The translations under genes were made by a program, and so were the position numbers. Shown one piece after another: positions 43,269 to 51,579 of a stretch of DNA of 64,000 nucleotides. Every line of letters starts with the position of its first letter. Positions within the stretch are counted from its first letter, which is position 1. The DNA is taken from positions 1 through 64,000 of the forward strand of contig JAAZXB010000006.1 in NCBI GenBank assembly GCA_014240375.1. The letters run 5' to 3'. Origin of the DNA: Planctomycetota bacterium. Lineage in GTDB: Bacteria > Planctomycetota > UBA8108 > UBA1146. Below the pieces are notes generated by a model. The model worked only from the letters and a program-made list of their open reading frames with translations. It did not search any database and had not been told where the DNA came from.

Positions 43269-45233
43269 ATGGTATCCAAGTTCATCTATGGAATGTTGTT
43301 TGCGTCCCTCTTGCTGACCGCAGGATCCTCTCCAGCAGATGCTGGCGGAGATCGACTGGGAAAGTACTCGGTGGTGGTCTGGACCGTCGATGACTGGCAA
43401 GCGGAGCGAGAGCAGGGGCAAGATACGGACTACGCCAGGTTCTTCAATGAGCCGAGTGTCCAGGCGATCGCCGAGAGATTGATCTCGGGGATCGGTGAAC
43501 TGGTCAGCGGTGGTCTCGAGGATCAGCCCGAGATGACGGATGACCTCACCATGATCTGGGAACATCTTTCCAACTTGGGAGAACAGATGACCGGTGAGTT
43601 CGTGCTGGGAGTCGGCTATCGGATGGACATGGGAATGCCGATGCCCGACATGATCGTTGACTTCCACGGCCCGGCGGAGTTCGGCGTGGTCCACCAGGAG
43701 ATGCTGACAAAGATACAGAAGATGATCGAAGCGGGGGGGGGGCCGCCTGCTTCGAAGAGAAAGTTCAGCATCGGAGATGTCGAGTTTTCCGGCATCGAGG
43801 CGATGCCGGGTGTCGGTCTCTATATCGGCCAATTCGAGGATCATCATCTGATCGGCACCAGCAAGAATGGGCTCGAAGAATACCTCGCCGAGGGAGATAC
43901 CGCTGTCGGGGAGAGGTTCAACTCGACCCGGATCTACAAACTGGCTCAAACCCATCTGAAGAGAGGAACCTCTCACGGATTCTTCAACATGGATGCTTTG
44001 TGGAACCTGATCCCGATGCTGGACATGGCCCTCGGTGGTTCGGAATCAGAATTTGGAGAGCCGTCGGAGGATGGCGATCTGCATCCTTTACCGGGGCAGG
44101 ATCCTTCACCTACCTTTTCCGAAATGAAGCCCTCCAAGATCATCGCAGCTCTCGGTCTCGAAGCCATCAGCGGCATTGCCAGTTCTGGTTACATCGAGGA
44201 GGGTGGGGTCGGGAACGATATCGTCCTGGGACTGGAAGGGCGGCCGGGAATCATCGGTCTGATTCCGCAAGCCAACTCCGATATCACCATTCCAGCATTT
44301 GTCCCGGAAGGCACAATTGGCCTCTCCCTGATGAAGTATGACTTATCGAACATCTTTGACATCGGCATCTCCATCGCTGCCATGCTCGATGGTCGCGATC
44401 CTGAAGAGATTGCCGCGGAGCTGGAGGCTGGCCTCCAGATGGCCAAGATGACCACTGGCGTCGATGTGATGGAATTGATCGACTCCATCGAAGGAACCTT
44501 TTGTGTCTTCACACCCCCGCGGAAAACGGGGGAGCCCGCCTTCGATCCGATGGCGATGATGATGGGGGGGGGAGCTCCCAGTTTCCCCTTCGTGATCGGG
44601 CTGAAACTTGCGAATCGCGGAGCCTTTGACCAGTTGATGGACTCGATCGGGCGACCCGAGATGATGGGAGCCGCTCTGCAGAAGGATGAGTTCATGGGTC
44701 GCGACCTGTGGAGCTTTGATCCTCTTGGAGATGTGCCACCCGAGTTTGCCGGTGAAGGCCCGTCGGTTCTGCCCAGCTGGTGTATCGAAGGAGACTGGTT
44801 GATCTTTTCCACTGCGGCCGAGGAGGTCCAGGCGGCGCTGCGCCTCATCGATGGCGAGGGAGGAGCTCCCTTTGGTTCCGATAAAAGAACTGCGGCCGCT
44901 TTTGCCAAGGTGATGGCGACCCAGGGTAATGGTATCAGCATGTCCAATATCGGCGAGAACTTGAGCCAGGCAGCAGACCTTCTTCGTCCGCTGCTGGGAC
45001 TTCTTCCACTGATCGCTCCCGATCTTGCTTCCGACGAAAATATGCTGTTTCTGTTTGATCCGGAGAATATTCCTGAATCTGAACTGTTCCGGAACTACTT
45101 CGGCTGGCAAGCATCGCGCACTTCCATCGTCGAGGGGGGATTGCGCATGTACACCTTCTCCGAGCAGGTTTCCGAAGCTGCGGATTCTTCGCAGGAGAAG
45201 AAGGAACCGGCGGCAAGAGGGTCTCAACTGTAG
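43269..45233 (+). CDS. Large exported protein of unknown function
   Basis: A 654-residue protein with a signal peptide (FIYGMLFASLLLTAGSSPADA). The body alternates amphipathic helices with extended segments; Met- and Gly-rich stretches such as MAMMMGGGAPSFPFVIGLKL and a repeated LMDSIGRPEM-type pattern recall the DUF3352-like exported proteins of planctomycetes, a guess only. Two in-frame homopolymer tracts, G10 at 43733 and G9 at 44564, are notable slippage sites. ATG 43269 has AAGGAG upstream; the longer frame overlaps the protease gene and is not used. A strong terminator follows. Confidence 0.7.
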   Translation: MVSKFIYGMLFASLLLTAGSSPADAGGDRLGKYSVVVWTVDDWQAEREQGQDTDYARFFNEPSVQAIAERLISGIGELVSGGLEDQPEMTDDLTMIWEHLSNLGEQMTGEFVLGVGYRMDMGMPMPDMIVDFHGPAEFGVVHQEMLTKIQKMIEAGGGPPASKRKFSIGDVEFSGIEAMPGVGLYIGQFEDHHLIGTSKNGLEEYLAEGDTAVGERFNSTRIYKLAQTHLKRGTSHGFFNMDALWNLIPMLDMALGGSESEFGEPSEDGDLHPLPGQDPSPTFSEMKPSKIIAALGLEAISGIASSGYIEEGGVGNDIVLGLEGRPGIIGLIPQANSDITIPAFVPEGTIGLSLMKYDLSNIFDIGISIAAMLDGRDPEEIAAELEAGLQMAKMTTGVDVMELIDSIEGTFCVFTPPRKTGEPAFDPMAMMMGGGAPSFPFVIGLKLANRGAFDQLMDSIGRPEMMGAALQKDEFMGRDLWSFDPLGDVPPEFAGEGPSVLPSWCIEGDWLIFSTAAEEVQAALRLIDGEGGAPFGSDKRTAAAFAKVMATQGNGISMSNIGENLSQAADLLRPLLGLLPLIAPDLASDENMLFLFDPENIPESELFRNYFGWQASRTSIVEGGLRMYTFSEQVSEAADSSQEKKEPAARGSQL

Positions 45234-45278
45234 ATCGGTGTGAGACGGTGCGATCTGCGGCTAGATCCGGTTTCTTTG

Positions 45279-45320
45279 CTGCCCCCAGCGACTTCTTCGG
45301 AAGTCGCTGGGGGCAGTTTT
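45279..45320 (+). terminator. Rho-independent terminator after the large exported protein gene
   Basis: CTGCCCCCAGCGACTTC pairs perfectly with GAAGTCGCTGGGGGCAG around a TTCG tetraloop and is followed by TTTT. It begins 45 bases after the stop codon. Confidence 0.95.
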
Positions 45321-45402
45321 CCATCGGACCCGAGATGGAGCGGATCGCTCCCCTCAGATGGCTCCAAGGGGTAGGATCAGGGTGATCCAGAAAGGGGGCC
45401 CG

Positions 45403-46176
45403 ATGGCCTTTGCCGATTGTGTCTCAGGGCGTAGGGGATTGATCCTGGGCGTCGCAAACGATCGCAGCATCGCCTGGGGCATCGCCCAGGTGCTTCATCA
45501 GGGTGGGGCTCGGCTCGGTTTCACCTACCAGGGAGATCGGCTCGAGCGCCGCGTGCGGCCCCTGGTAGAGACCGTCGATGCGGAACTGCTACTGCCCTGT
45601 GATGTCAGCGATGACTGTCAGATCGAATCTCTCTTCGCTGCTGTCGATGAGAAGTGGGGCGGGCTCGACTTCCTCGTGCACTCGATTGGATTCGCCGACA
45701 AGGAGGATCTGGAGGGCTCCTACATCGACACCAGCCGTGAAGGTTGGCTGAAGGCTCATGATATCAGTGCATGGTCCTTCACCCGACTGGCTCGAGAGGC
45801 CGCCAGCCGGATGGAAGCGGGATCATCGATGATCACCCTCAGTTATCTCGGGGCGCAGCGGGCGATGCGCGGATACAACGTCATGGGAGTGGCCAAGGCG
45901 AGTCTCGAGGCGAGCATGAGATATCTGGCGATGGATCTCGGAGAACGAGACATCCGGGTCAACGCCATCAGCGCCGGACCGATTCAGACTCTTGCAGCCC
46001 GGGGAATCAGTGGGTTTTCCGAGATCTTCGATGAGGTCGAGAAGAGAGCCGCACTCGGTCGAGGAGTGACCACCGAAGAGGTGGGAAATGCAGCGACCTT
46101 CCTTCTCTCTCCGCTGGCCAGTGGAATCACCGGGGAAGTCATCTACGTCGACGGTGGTTTTCGGATGATGGGATAA
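45403..46176 (+). CDS. fabI: Enoyl-[acyl-carrier-protein] reductase (NADH), FabI type
   Basis: A 257-residue FabI: the atypical cofactor loop GVANDRSIAWGIA, FTYQGDRLERRV, LVHSIGFADK and the catalytic Y148, Y158 and K165 in SYLGAQRAMRGYNVMGVAK, followed by NAISAGPIQTLAARGI. It performs the last reduction of each fatty-acid elongation cycle. The Tyr-x6-Lys spacing identifies a triclosan-type FabI rather than FabV or FabL. ATG 45403 has AAAGGGGG upstream. nadE follows after seven bases. Confidence 0.95.
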   Translation: MAFADCVSGRRGLILGVANDRSIAWGIAQVLHQGGARLGFTYQGDRLERRVRPLVETVDAELLLPCDVSDDCQIESLFAAVDEKWGGLDFLVHSIGFADKEDLEGSYIDTSREGWLKAHDISAWSFTRLAREAASRMEAGSSMITLSYLGAQRAMRGYNVMGVAKASLEASMRYLAMDLGERDIRVNAISAGPIQTLAARGISGFSEIFDEVEKRAALGRGVTTEEVGNAATFLLSPLASGITGEVIYVDGGFRMMG

Positions 46177-46183
46177 ACGGGTC

Positions 46184-47860
46184 GTGCGCATCGCCATCGG
46201 ACAGATCAACACTACCGTGGGAGATCTGGTCGGCAACTGCGACCGGATCGTCACTGCCGTGGAGAGTGCCTCCGCAGCCGGGGCGCAACTGGTGCTCTTT
46301 CCGGAACTGGCGATCTGTGGCTATCCGCCGCTCGATCTGGTCACCAGGGAAGATTTCGTGGCTGCGGTCGAACGCGCCACCGACACCGTGGCGAAGCGGT
46401 TGAAGGGGCAACCTCCGGTGGTCGTGGGGACGCTGCGTCGGAGTGACGAGGGTGCTGCCCGACCGGTTCATAACAGTACAGCCATCATCGAGAATGGTGC
46501 CGTGGTGGCACATTCCGACAAGGTCTTGCTACCCACCTACGATGTTTTTGACGAGTCTCGTACCTTCGAGCCGGGGGGGGCGGTACAGGTCCATTCGATC
46601 GCTGGTCATGCGGTCGGCATCGCCATCTGTGAGGACCTCTGGACCGGTGATGTACCGGGGCAGATCAGTTATCGCCGCGACCCAGGGCAAGAGTTGATCG
46701 ATGCCGGAGCAGAGATCATCCTGTGCCCTTCTGCCAGCCCCTATCGTCGAGGAAAGAGCGGCGTTCGCCGGGATCTATTTCGAGACCAGGCGGCTCGCTA
46801 TGGAGTTCCGATCGTCCTGGCAAACCTGGTCGGCGGAAATACAGAACTGATCTTCGACGGTGCCAGCATGATGGCTCACCCCGATCGATCCTTTGAGCAG
46901 TTCTCCTCGTTTGAGGAACAGGTCGGTGTGGTCGGGCAGAAGCGTTCCGTTGAGGTCGATCTTGAGCCGGTGGAGGAGATCGCCAGTGCGCTGGTGCTGG
47001 GCATCCGCGATTACTTCCACAAGTGTCACATCGAGCGGGCGGTGCTGGGACTCTCCGGTGGCATCGATTCGGCGGTTTGCGCCTTGCTGGCGGTCGAGGC
47101 GCTGGGCGCAGATCAGGTGACGGGGATTACCATGCCAGGGCCCTACTCGTCGCCGGGAAGCCTCGAGGACTCGCGGGCTCTGGCGCAGAATCTTGGTATC
47201 GCGCTGGAAGAGGTCGGCATCGACGCCTCTTATCAGACGCTGCGTTTGGCGATGGAGCCATTGCTCGGCGAGGGGGAGTGGGGAGTGGCGCAGGAAAACC
47301 TGCAGGCACGGATCCGCGGCACGATCCTGATGACCGTGGCCAACCGCCAGGGAGCGATGGTGCTGGCGACCGGTAACAAGTCAGAACTATCGGTGGGTTA
47401 TTGCACTCTCTATGGAGATATGTGTGGAGGGCTGGCCCCGCTGGGAGATGTTCGAAAGCGCGAGGTGTACGCGATAGCCCAGCTGGAGCGTTTTCGAGGA
47501 AGGGTACCCCAGGAGACGATCGACAAGGCTCCATCCGCTGAACTGGCCCCCCGGCAGCGAGACGAGGACACTCTTCCTCCCTACCAGCAGCTCGATGATG
47601 TGCTCGAAGCGTGGGTCGAGGGACGCCAGTCGGGAGGTCAGATTCAGCAGCATGGTCACGATGCCGAGATGGTTCGGAGAGTGATCGGTCTGATCGAATC
47701 GAGCGAGCACAAGCGCCGCCAATCCGCTCCCATCTTGCGGGTCTCACCGCGGGCATTCGGGATGGGCCGAAGAGTTCCCATCGCTCGTTCGTTGTCTGGT
47801 TGGCAACTGGATGACCTCGATCGGAGTACTGCAGCAGGATCGGAACCAGGGAACGCCTGA
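46184..47860 (+). CDS. nadE: Glutamine-dependent NAD+ synthetase
   Basis: A 558-residue two-domain enzyme. The N-terminal nitrilase-type amidase has the triad E41 (LFPELAICGYP), K113 (HSDKVLLP) and C149 (AICEDLW). The C-terminal synthetase has the P-loop ALGLSGGIDSAV-like LGLSGGIDSAVCALL (about 286-300), LATGNKSELSVGYCTLYGDMCGGLAPLGD and PSAELAPRQRDEDTLPPY. It converts deamido-NAD to NAD using glutamine nitrogen. The start is GTG at 46184 close behind fabI, giving a two-gene operon. A G8 tract at 46573 lies in frame. Confidence 0.95.
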   Translation: MRIAIGQINTTVGDLVGNCDRIVTAVESASAAGAQLVLFPELAICGYPPLDLVTREDFVAAVERATDTVAKRLKGQPPVVVGTLRRSDEGAARPVHNSTAIIENGAVVAHSDKVLLPTYDVFDESRTFEPGGAVQVHSIAGHAVGIAICEDLWTGDVPGQISYRRDPGQELIDAGAEIILCPSASPYRRGKSGVRRDLFRDQAARYGVPIVLANLVGGNTELIFDGASMMAHPDRSFEQFSSFEEQVGVVGQKRSVEVDLEPVEEIASALVLGIRDYFHKCHIERAVLGLSGGIDSAVCALLAVEALGADQVTGITMPGPYSSPGSLEDSRALAQNLGIALEEVGIDASYQTLRLAMEPLLGEGEWGVAQENLQARIRGTILMTVANRQGAMVLATGNKSELSVGYCTLYGDMCGGLAPLGDVRKREVYAIAQLERFRGRVPQETIDKAPSAELAPRQRDEDTLPPYQQLDDVLEAWVEGRQSGGQIQQHGHDAEMVRRVIGLIESSEHKRRQSAPILRVSPRAFGMGRRVPIARSLSGWQLDDLDRSTAAGSEPGNA

Positions 47861-48112
47861 AGCGTCGTTGAAGGAGCGAAGTGGAACCCCTTGCTACCGA
47901 CTGAATTTGCCACGATGATCCACTCCGGACCCACAGGGCCTCGCGGTGTGATCTCCCCAGGTTTCGTCTGAGGTGTGGACCGCGAAGCCTCGTAGGTCCT
48001 TCGGATAGACAGACTGTTGCGACTCCGGATCGGGTCGATCCAGGAGGCAGAAGACTCATGAAGTCTCAGCTGATGCACGGATGGTCAGTTGAATGGATGG
48101 ATGTAACTCCCG
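47861..48112. promoter_or_regulatory. Leader region of gltA
   Basis: These 252 bases separate nadE from the citrate synthase gene and should contain its promoter. The visible element is an AGGAGG motif at 48042 ahead of a short frame (48058-48171) that overlaps the gltA start. No terminator hairpin for fabI-nadE was recognised. Confidence 0.45.
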
Positions 48113-48171
48113 ATGGATGGGCAGACGACGAGCGAAAAAGCGATTCTCAAACTCGATGGCCAAGAGGTTGA
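48058..48171 (+). CDS. Possible 37-residue leader peptide overlapping the gltA start
   Basis: ATG 48058 has AGGAGG ten bases upstream and opens a 37-codon frame rich in Trp and Asp, ending with TGA at 48169. It overlaps the first 59 bases of gltA in another frame. The gltA start itself lacks a good ribosome binding motif, so translation of this frame could deliver ribosomes to it. It may be a chance frame. Confidence 0.3.
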   Translation: MKSQLMHGWSVEWMDVTPDGWADDERKSDSQTRWPRG

Positions 48172-49402
48172 ACTTCCGGTGATCACCGGGTCCGAGGGAG
48201 AAAAAGGGATCGATATCAGTACCCTTCGGAAAACGAGTGGGTACATCACTCTCGATCCTGGCTACGTGAATACAGGGATGACCCGAAGTTCTATCTGCTT
48301 CATCGATGGAGAAGAGGGGATCCTCAGGTACCGTGGATACCCCATCGAACAGCTGGCAGCGAACTCGAACTTTGTCGAGACTTCATACCTGCTGATTCAC
48401 GGAGAACTCCCCAATCCAGAGGAGTACGAGCGGTTCCGCCAGAGCCTTCGTCATCATTCGATGATCCATGAGGATATGCGTCACTTTTACGAGGGGTTCC
48501 CATCCTCTGCGCACCCGATGGCGATCCTTTCTGCGATGGTGTTGGGACTTTCGACCTTCTACACCGAAAACGAAGATCCCGAGCAAGACGACAACATCGA
48601 TCTGACCGTTTGCAGACTGTTGTCCAAGGTCAGAACTCTGGCTGCTTTCTCATTCAAGAAGTCGATCGGTCAGCCATTTGTCTATCCCGACAACTCGCTC
48701 TCTTACTGCGGTAACTTTCTTCACATGATGTTCAGGGTCCCGGCAGAGCCTTACCATGTGGATCCAGAAGTGGAACGTGCTCTCAACTTGTTGCTGATTC
48801 TTCATGCAGATCATGAGCAGAACTGTTCCACGGCCACGGTTCGGATGGCCGGGAGCGCCATGACAAACCTCTATGCGTGCATTGCTGCGGGGATCACGGC
48901 ACTCTGGGGATCTCGACATGGCGGCGCAAACCAGGCTGTCCTCGAGCAACTTGCGACCATCCACGAGAATGATGGAGATGTGTCGCGCTTCGTTAAACTG
49001 GCCAAGGACAAGAACTCTTCGGTACGTCTGATGGGCTTCGGGCATCGTGTGTACAAGAACTACGACCCCCGGGCCAAGATCATCAAGGAAGCATGTGATC
49101 GGCTGCTGGACCATCTCGGTGTTCAGGATCCGCTGCTTGAGATCGCCAGGAAACTGGAAGAAGTGGCACTCAACGATTCGTACTTCATCGACAGGAACCT
49201 GTATCCAAATGTCGATTTCTACTCGGGCATCATGTACCGCGCCATTGGCATCCCGAACGATATGTTCACCGTGATGTTTGCCCTGGGGAGGTTGCCCGGT
49301 TGGATCGCTCACTGGACCGAGATGCGACAGGATCCCGATGATCGTATTCACCGTCCGAGGCAGATCTACACCGGAGCCCGGTTACGAGATTATCCGGTCT
49401 AG
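48113..49402 (+). CDS. gltA: Citrate synthase (type I)
   Basis: A 429-residue enzyme with a His in HADHEQNCSTATVRMAGS, the second catalytic His in MGFGHRVYKNYDPRA and the Asp in NVDFYSGIMYRAIGIP. The N-terminal small domain (GYITLDPGYVNTGMTRSSICFIDGEEGILRYRGYPIEQL) is that of the Gram-negative hexameric class. It condenses acetyl-CoA with oxaloacetate as the entry to the TCA cycle. An in-frame TAA just upstream fixes the start at or after ATG 48113. It is convergent with moaE, six bases away. Confidence 0.95.
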   Translation: MDGQTTSEKAILKLDGQEVELPVITGSEGEKGIDISTLRKTSGYITLDPGYVNTGMTRSSICFIDGEEGILRYRGYPIEQLAANSNFVETSYLLIHGELPNPEEYERFRQSLRHHSMIHEDMRHFYEGFPSSAHPMAILSAMVLGLSTFYTENEDPEQDDNIDLTVCRLLSKVRTLAAFSFKKSIGQPFVYPDNSLSYCGNFLHMMFRVPAEPYHVDPEVERALNLLLILHADHEQNCSTATVRMAGSAMTNLYACIAAGITALWGSRHGGANQAVLEQLATIHENDGDVSRFVKLAKDKNSSVRLMGFGHRVYKNYDPRAKIIKEACDRLLDHLGVQDPLLEIARKLEEVALNDSYFIDRNLYPNVDFYSGIMYRAIGIPNDMFTVMFALGRLPGWIAHWTEMRQDPDDRIHRPRQIYTGARLRDYPV

Positions 49403-49408
49403 TACAGG

Positions 49409-49840
49409 TCAAGAACCTTCGATCCAGGCGACGGTTCCATCTTGATACTGTTCATGCTTCCAGATGGGGACGTCTGCTTTGATCCGCTCCATTCCCTGTT
49501 CGAGGAGTCCAAAACCATCCCTTCGATGGGCCAGTGAAACTCCCAGCAAGATACTGGTCTCGCCAACTTCCAGGGTGCCGAGTCGATGGATCGCCAAGGC
49601 ACGGTGAGCTCCGGCTTCGACCAACGATGCGGTGATACGGGTGAGTTGTTTTCGTGCCATCGATTCGTGGGCATGGTAATCGATGCGGATCACCGATTGC
49701 CCTCGGTTGGTATCACGGACATTTCCGCAGAAGAGGAGTACCGCACCGCAGCCGGGCTCGCCCAGCCAGCGGGTGTATTTCTCCACCGGGATCGGCTCAT
49801 TTACCAGCTGGGCCAGGTGGCATTCCTGTGGATCGGGCAT
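49409..49840 (-). CDS. moaE: Molybdopterin synthase catalytic subunit
   Basis: A 143-residue MoaE: GAVLLFCGNVRDTNRGQSV near 30, YHAHESMARKQL, IHRLGTLEVGETSILLGVSLAHR and the active-site Lys region IKADVPIWKHEQYQDG. With MoaD it adds two sulfurs to precursor Z to make molybdopterin. It starts two bases after moaD. The enzyme making its substrate, MoaA, is encoded at 58281-59267 in a separate transcript. Confidence 0.95.
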   Translation of the reverse strand: MPDPQECHLAQLVNEPIPVEKYTRWLGEPGCGAVLLFCGNVRDTNRGQSVIRIDYHAHESMARKQLTRITASLVEAGAHRALAIHRLGTLEVGETSILLGVSLAHRRDGFGLLEQGMERIKADVPIWKHEQYQDGTVAWIEGS

Positions 49841-49842
49841 CC

Positions 49843-50091
49843 TTATCCGCCGCTGACCGGAGGAATCAACGCCACCTCTGATCCAGCGAAAATGCGATCG
49901 TCGGGGGAGCAGAAGCGATCATCGACCGCTACCCGGGTGTTCGGAAGACGGTCGGCAAGGGGTGGGAACTGCTCGCTGATCGCCTCGACCAGGTCACTGA
50001 CCGATGCATCTTCCGGCAAATCGACAGTGATGTGATCGGCCCGAGCGAGATCTTTCAGTGAGGCAAAGAGCAGGACTTCGATTTGCATCAT
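49843..50091 (-). CDS. moaD: Molybdopterin synthase sulfur carrier subunit
   Basis: An 82-residue ubiquitin-like protein with IEVLLFASLKDLARA at the N-terminus and the invariant C-terminal Gly-Gly (ALIPPVSGG) that is adenylated and thiocarboxylated. It donates sulfur within the MoaD-MoaE complex. The start is ATG 50091 (or ATG 50088) behind GGGAG; a longer frame to 50118 is unlikely. It is followed after two bases by moaE. Confidence 0.92.
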   Translation of the reverse strand: MMQIEVLLFASLKDLARADHITVDLPEDASVSDLVEAISEQFPPLADRLPNTRVAVDDRFCSPDDRIFAGSEVALIPPVSGG

Positions 50092-50182
50092 GGATCTCCC
50101 GACAAGTGTTCCGACCATCCAGTTTTGTTCATCATGACCAGCATCGACGGTCGTGGGGATGGTGTCAAGAGACTCACATGCT

Positions 50183-50218
50183 GGACCGGATGGTGGACCG
50201 GATGGCGGACCGGATGGC
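50183..50218. repeat. Tandem 12-bp repeat upstream of moaD, three copies
   Basis: Units ggaccggatggt, ggaccggatggc and ggaccggatggc start at 50183, 50195 and 50207. They lie in the 147-base gap between the metallopeptidase-like gene and moaD, and so in the untranslated leader of moaD or in a spacer. Confidence 0.9.
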
Positions 50219-50238
50219 GTCTGGCGATGTGGGAGGTG

Positions 50239-51579
50239 TCACCGATTCTGCTGCCAACTTCGCCAGTCGGAAACTTCCACTGCTCGCTTTGACTCTGGAG
50301 CAAATTTCCAGAAGTGGGGATTGATGATGGTGGGATGCGAACTGACACGGGAGAGCGCTGTGGCAGCCGCACTCCTGAGGTTCCCGTCGGAACTCTCCAG
50401 CAAATCGATGAGTCGAGGGTACAGGTTGGGAGCCATGCGATACTCGGGGAAATTGGTACAGATCGCCAGTTTGACCTCGAGTGAGCCGGATATGAGTTGC
50501 TGCTCGATACGCTGGAGCCAGTCATTGCGAGTGACTCTGTTCAGTCTGGATCGGGACCGCAGGATGAGCCGTGTTGCACTGGACCAGGCCCATACTTGGC
50601 CTTCAGGGTCGGCGGACGCCAGTTCCAGATCGATCGCTTCGAGCAATCTTTGCCCATCGATCCGGTACCCTCTGAGCGCCTGATCGATGACCCAGCGACT
50701 GTGATGATCCTGTTCAAGGTGTTCCCGCAGTTGAGTCTGAAGGGATGGAGTGATCGCTTGGATGACCGCCGGAATCTGTTCGATGATCTGTTCGTCTTCC
50801 AGTTTTAATACTTCATCCAGGCGTTGTTCCAGTGTCCCTTGCTGTTGGCCTTGCAGGGTCCAGAAGAGGGCCCAGGCGATGGCGTACCTCTTGGCCAGAT
50901 CGCCGTCGTCTCGGTAGAAGCCGTGCCAGTTCTCCGAGATGATCCGCCGAGCCAGTTGGGTAAAGTTTGCCCTGCCCAGATTAGAAAGAGCGCTTCTCGC
51001 GATCTGATATTGCATCGGGTGAAGGGGCGGGACCTGGAACTGTCCCTGTGCATCGAGGTATGAAATTTCCAGAGAACAGGCGATCGCCTCGGCCAACCAC
51101 CAGGTCGATCGAATCCGCTGGTCGTCAGATGTGAAGTGATGAGCGAGTTCGTGGAGAAGTGTGCGGTGCTCCTTCGGATCGGGTTGGTTCGGCAGGAGTA
51201 ATTTTTCTGCCGGAGGAGTCGGAGTGAATTGAATCAGCGATAAGGTGTGATTATACCAGCCTGCGGTTCTGGTCTGGTCCTCGTGAATGATCCGATCATC
51301 ATCGTTCTGGACCAGAAGAATCGATGTGGAACCTATTCCTTCAGAGTTGTTGGGGAGAACCTGTTGTAGTCCTTCCTTCATCCAGCGGAGATCCTCTTGA
51401 TATTGGCGAGCGAGTTGAAGATTGCCATTGGTCCAGAGGGTGCCGACCGCGGTTTCCACGCGATGCTTGTAGAGGAGCCCGCAGCCGCACTGACCGAGAA
51501 GAAGTACCGCGATCAGTAAGGCCAGGAGCGTCCTGGCGCCGGTCCCAGCAGGAAGAGTGTCAGCGATTCGACTCACCAT
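50239..51579 (-). CDS. Lipoprotein with a metallopeptidase-like HEXXH motif
   Basis: A 446-residue protein. The signal TLLALLIAVLLLGQCGCG contains a lipobox (LGQC). The mature protein has LLHELAHHFTSDD with a HExxH zinc motif and a following WWLAEAIACSLE, which could supply the third Glu ligand, the arrangement of MA-clan peptidases (DUF1570-like). The C-terminal 200 residues are HEAT-like helices (LLEAIDLELASAD, LIDLLESSDGNLRSAAATALSRV). A peptidase role at the inner or outer membrane is inferred. ATG 51579 overlaps the stop of the upstream lipoprotein gene; GTG 51576 is an alternative. Confidence 0.7.
   Translation of the reverse strand: MVSRIADTLPAGTGARTLLALLIAVLLLGQCGCGLLYKHRVETAVGTLWTNGNLQLARQYQEDLRWMKEGLQQVLPNNSEGIGSTSILLVQNDDDRIIHEDQTRTAGWYNHTLSLIQFTPTPPAEKLLLPNQPDPKEHRTLLHELAHHFTSDDQRIRSTWWLAEAIACSLEISYLDAQGQFQVPPLHPMQYQIARSALSNLGRANFTQLARRIISENWHGFYRDDGDLAKRYAIAWALFWTLQGQQQGTLEQRLDEVLKLEDEQIIEQIPAVIQAITPSLQTQLREHLEQDHHSRWVIDQALRGYRIDGQRLLEAIDLELASADPEGQVWAWSSATRLILRSRSRLNRVTRNDWLQRIEQQLISGSLEVKLAICTNFPEYRMAPNLYPRLIDLLESSDGNLRSAAATALSRVSSHPTIINPHFWKFAPESKRAVEVSDWRSWQQNR

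Noticed and set aside
47127..48059. A 310-codon minus-strand frame over nadE and the gltA leader
   Set aside because: Arg/Pro/Ser-rich shadow of nadE without any domain.
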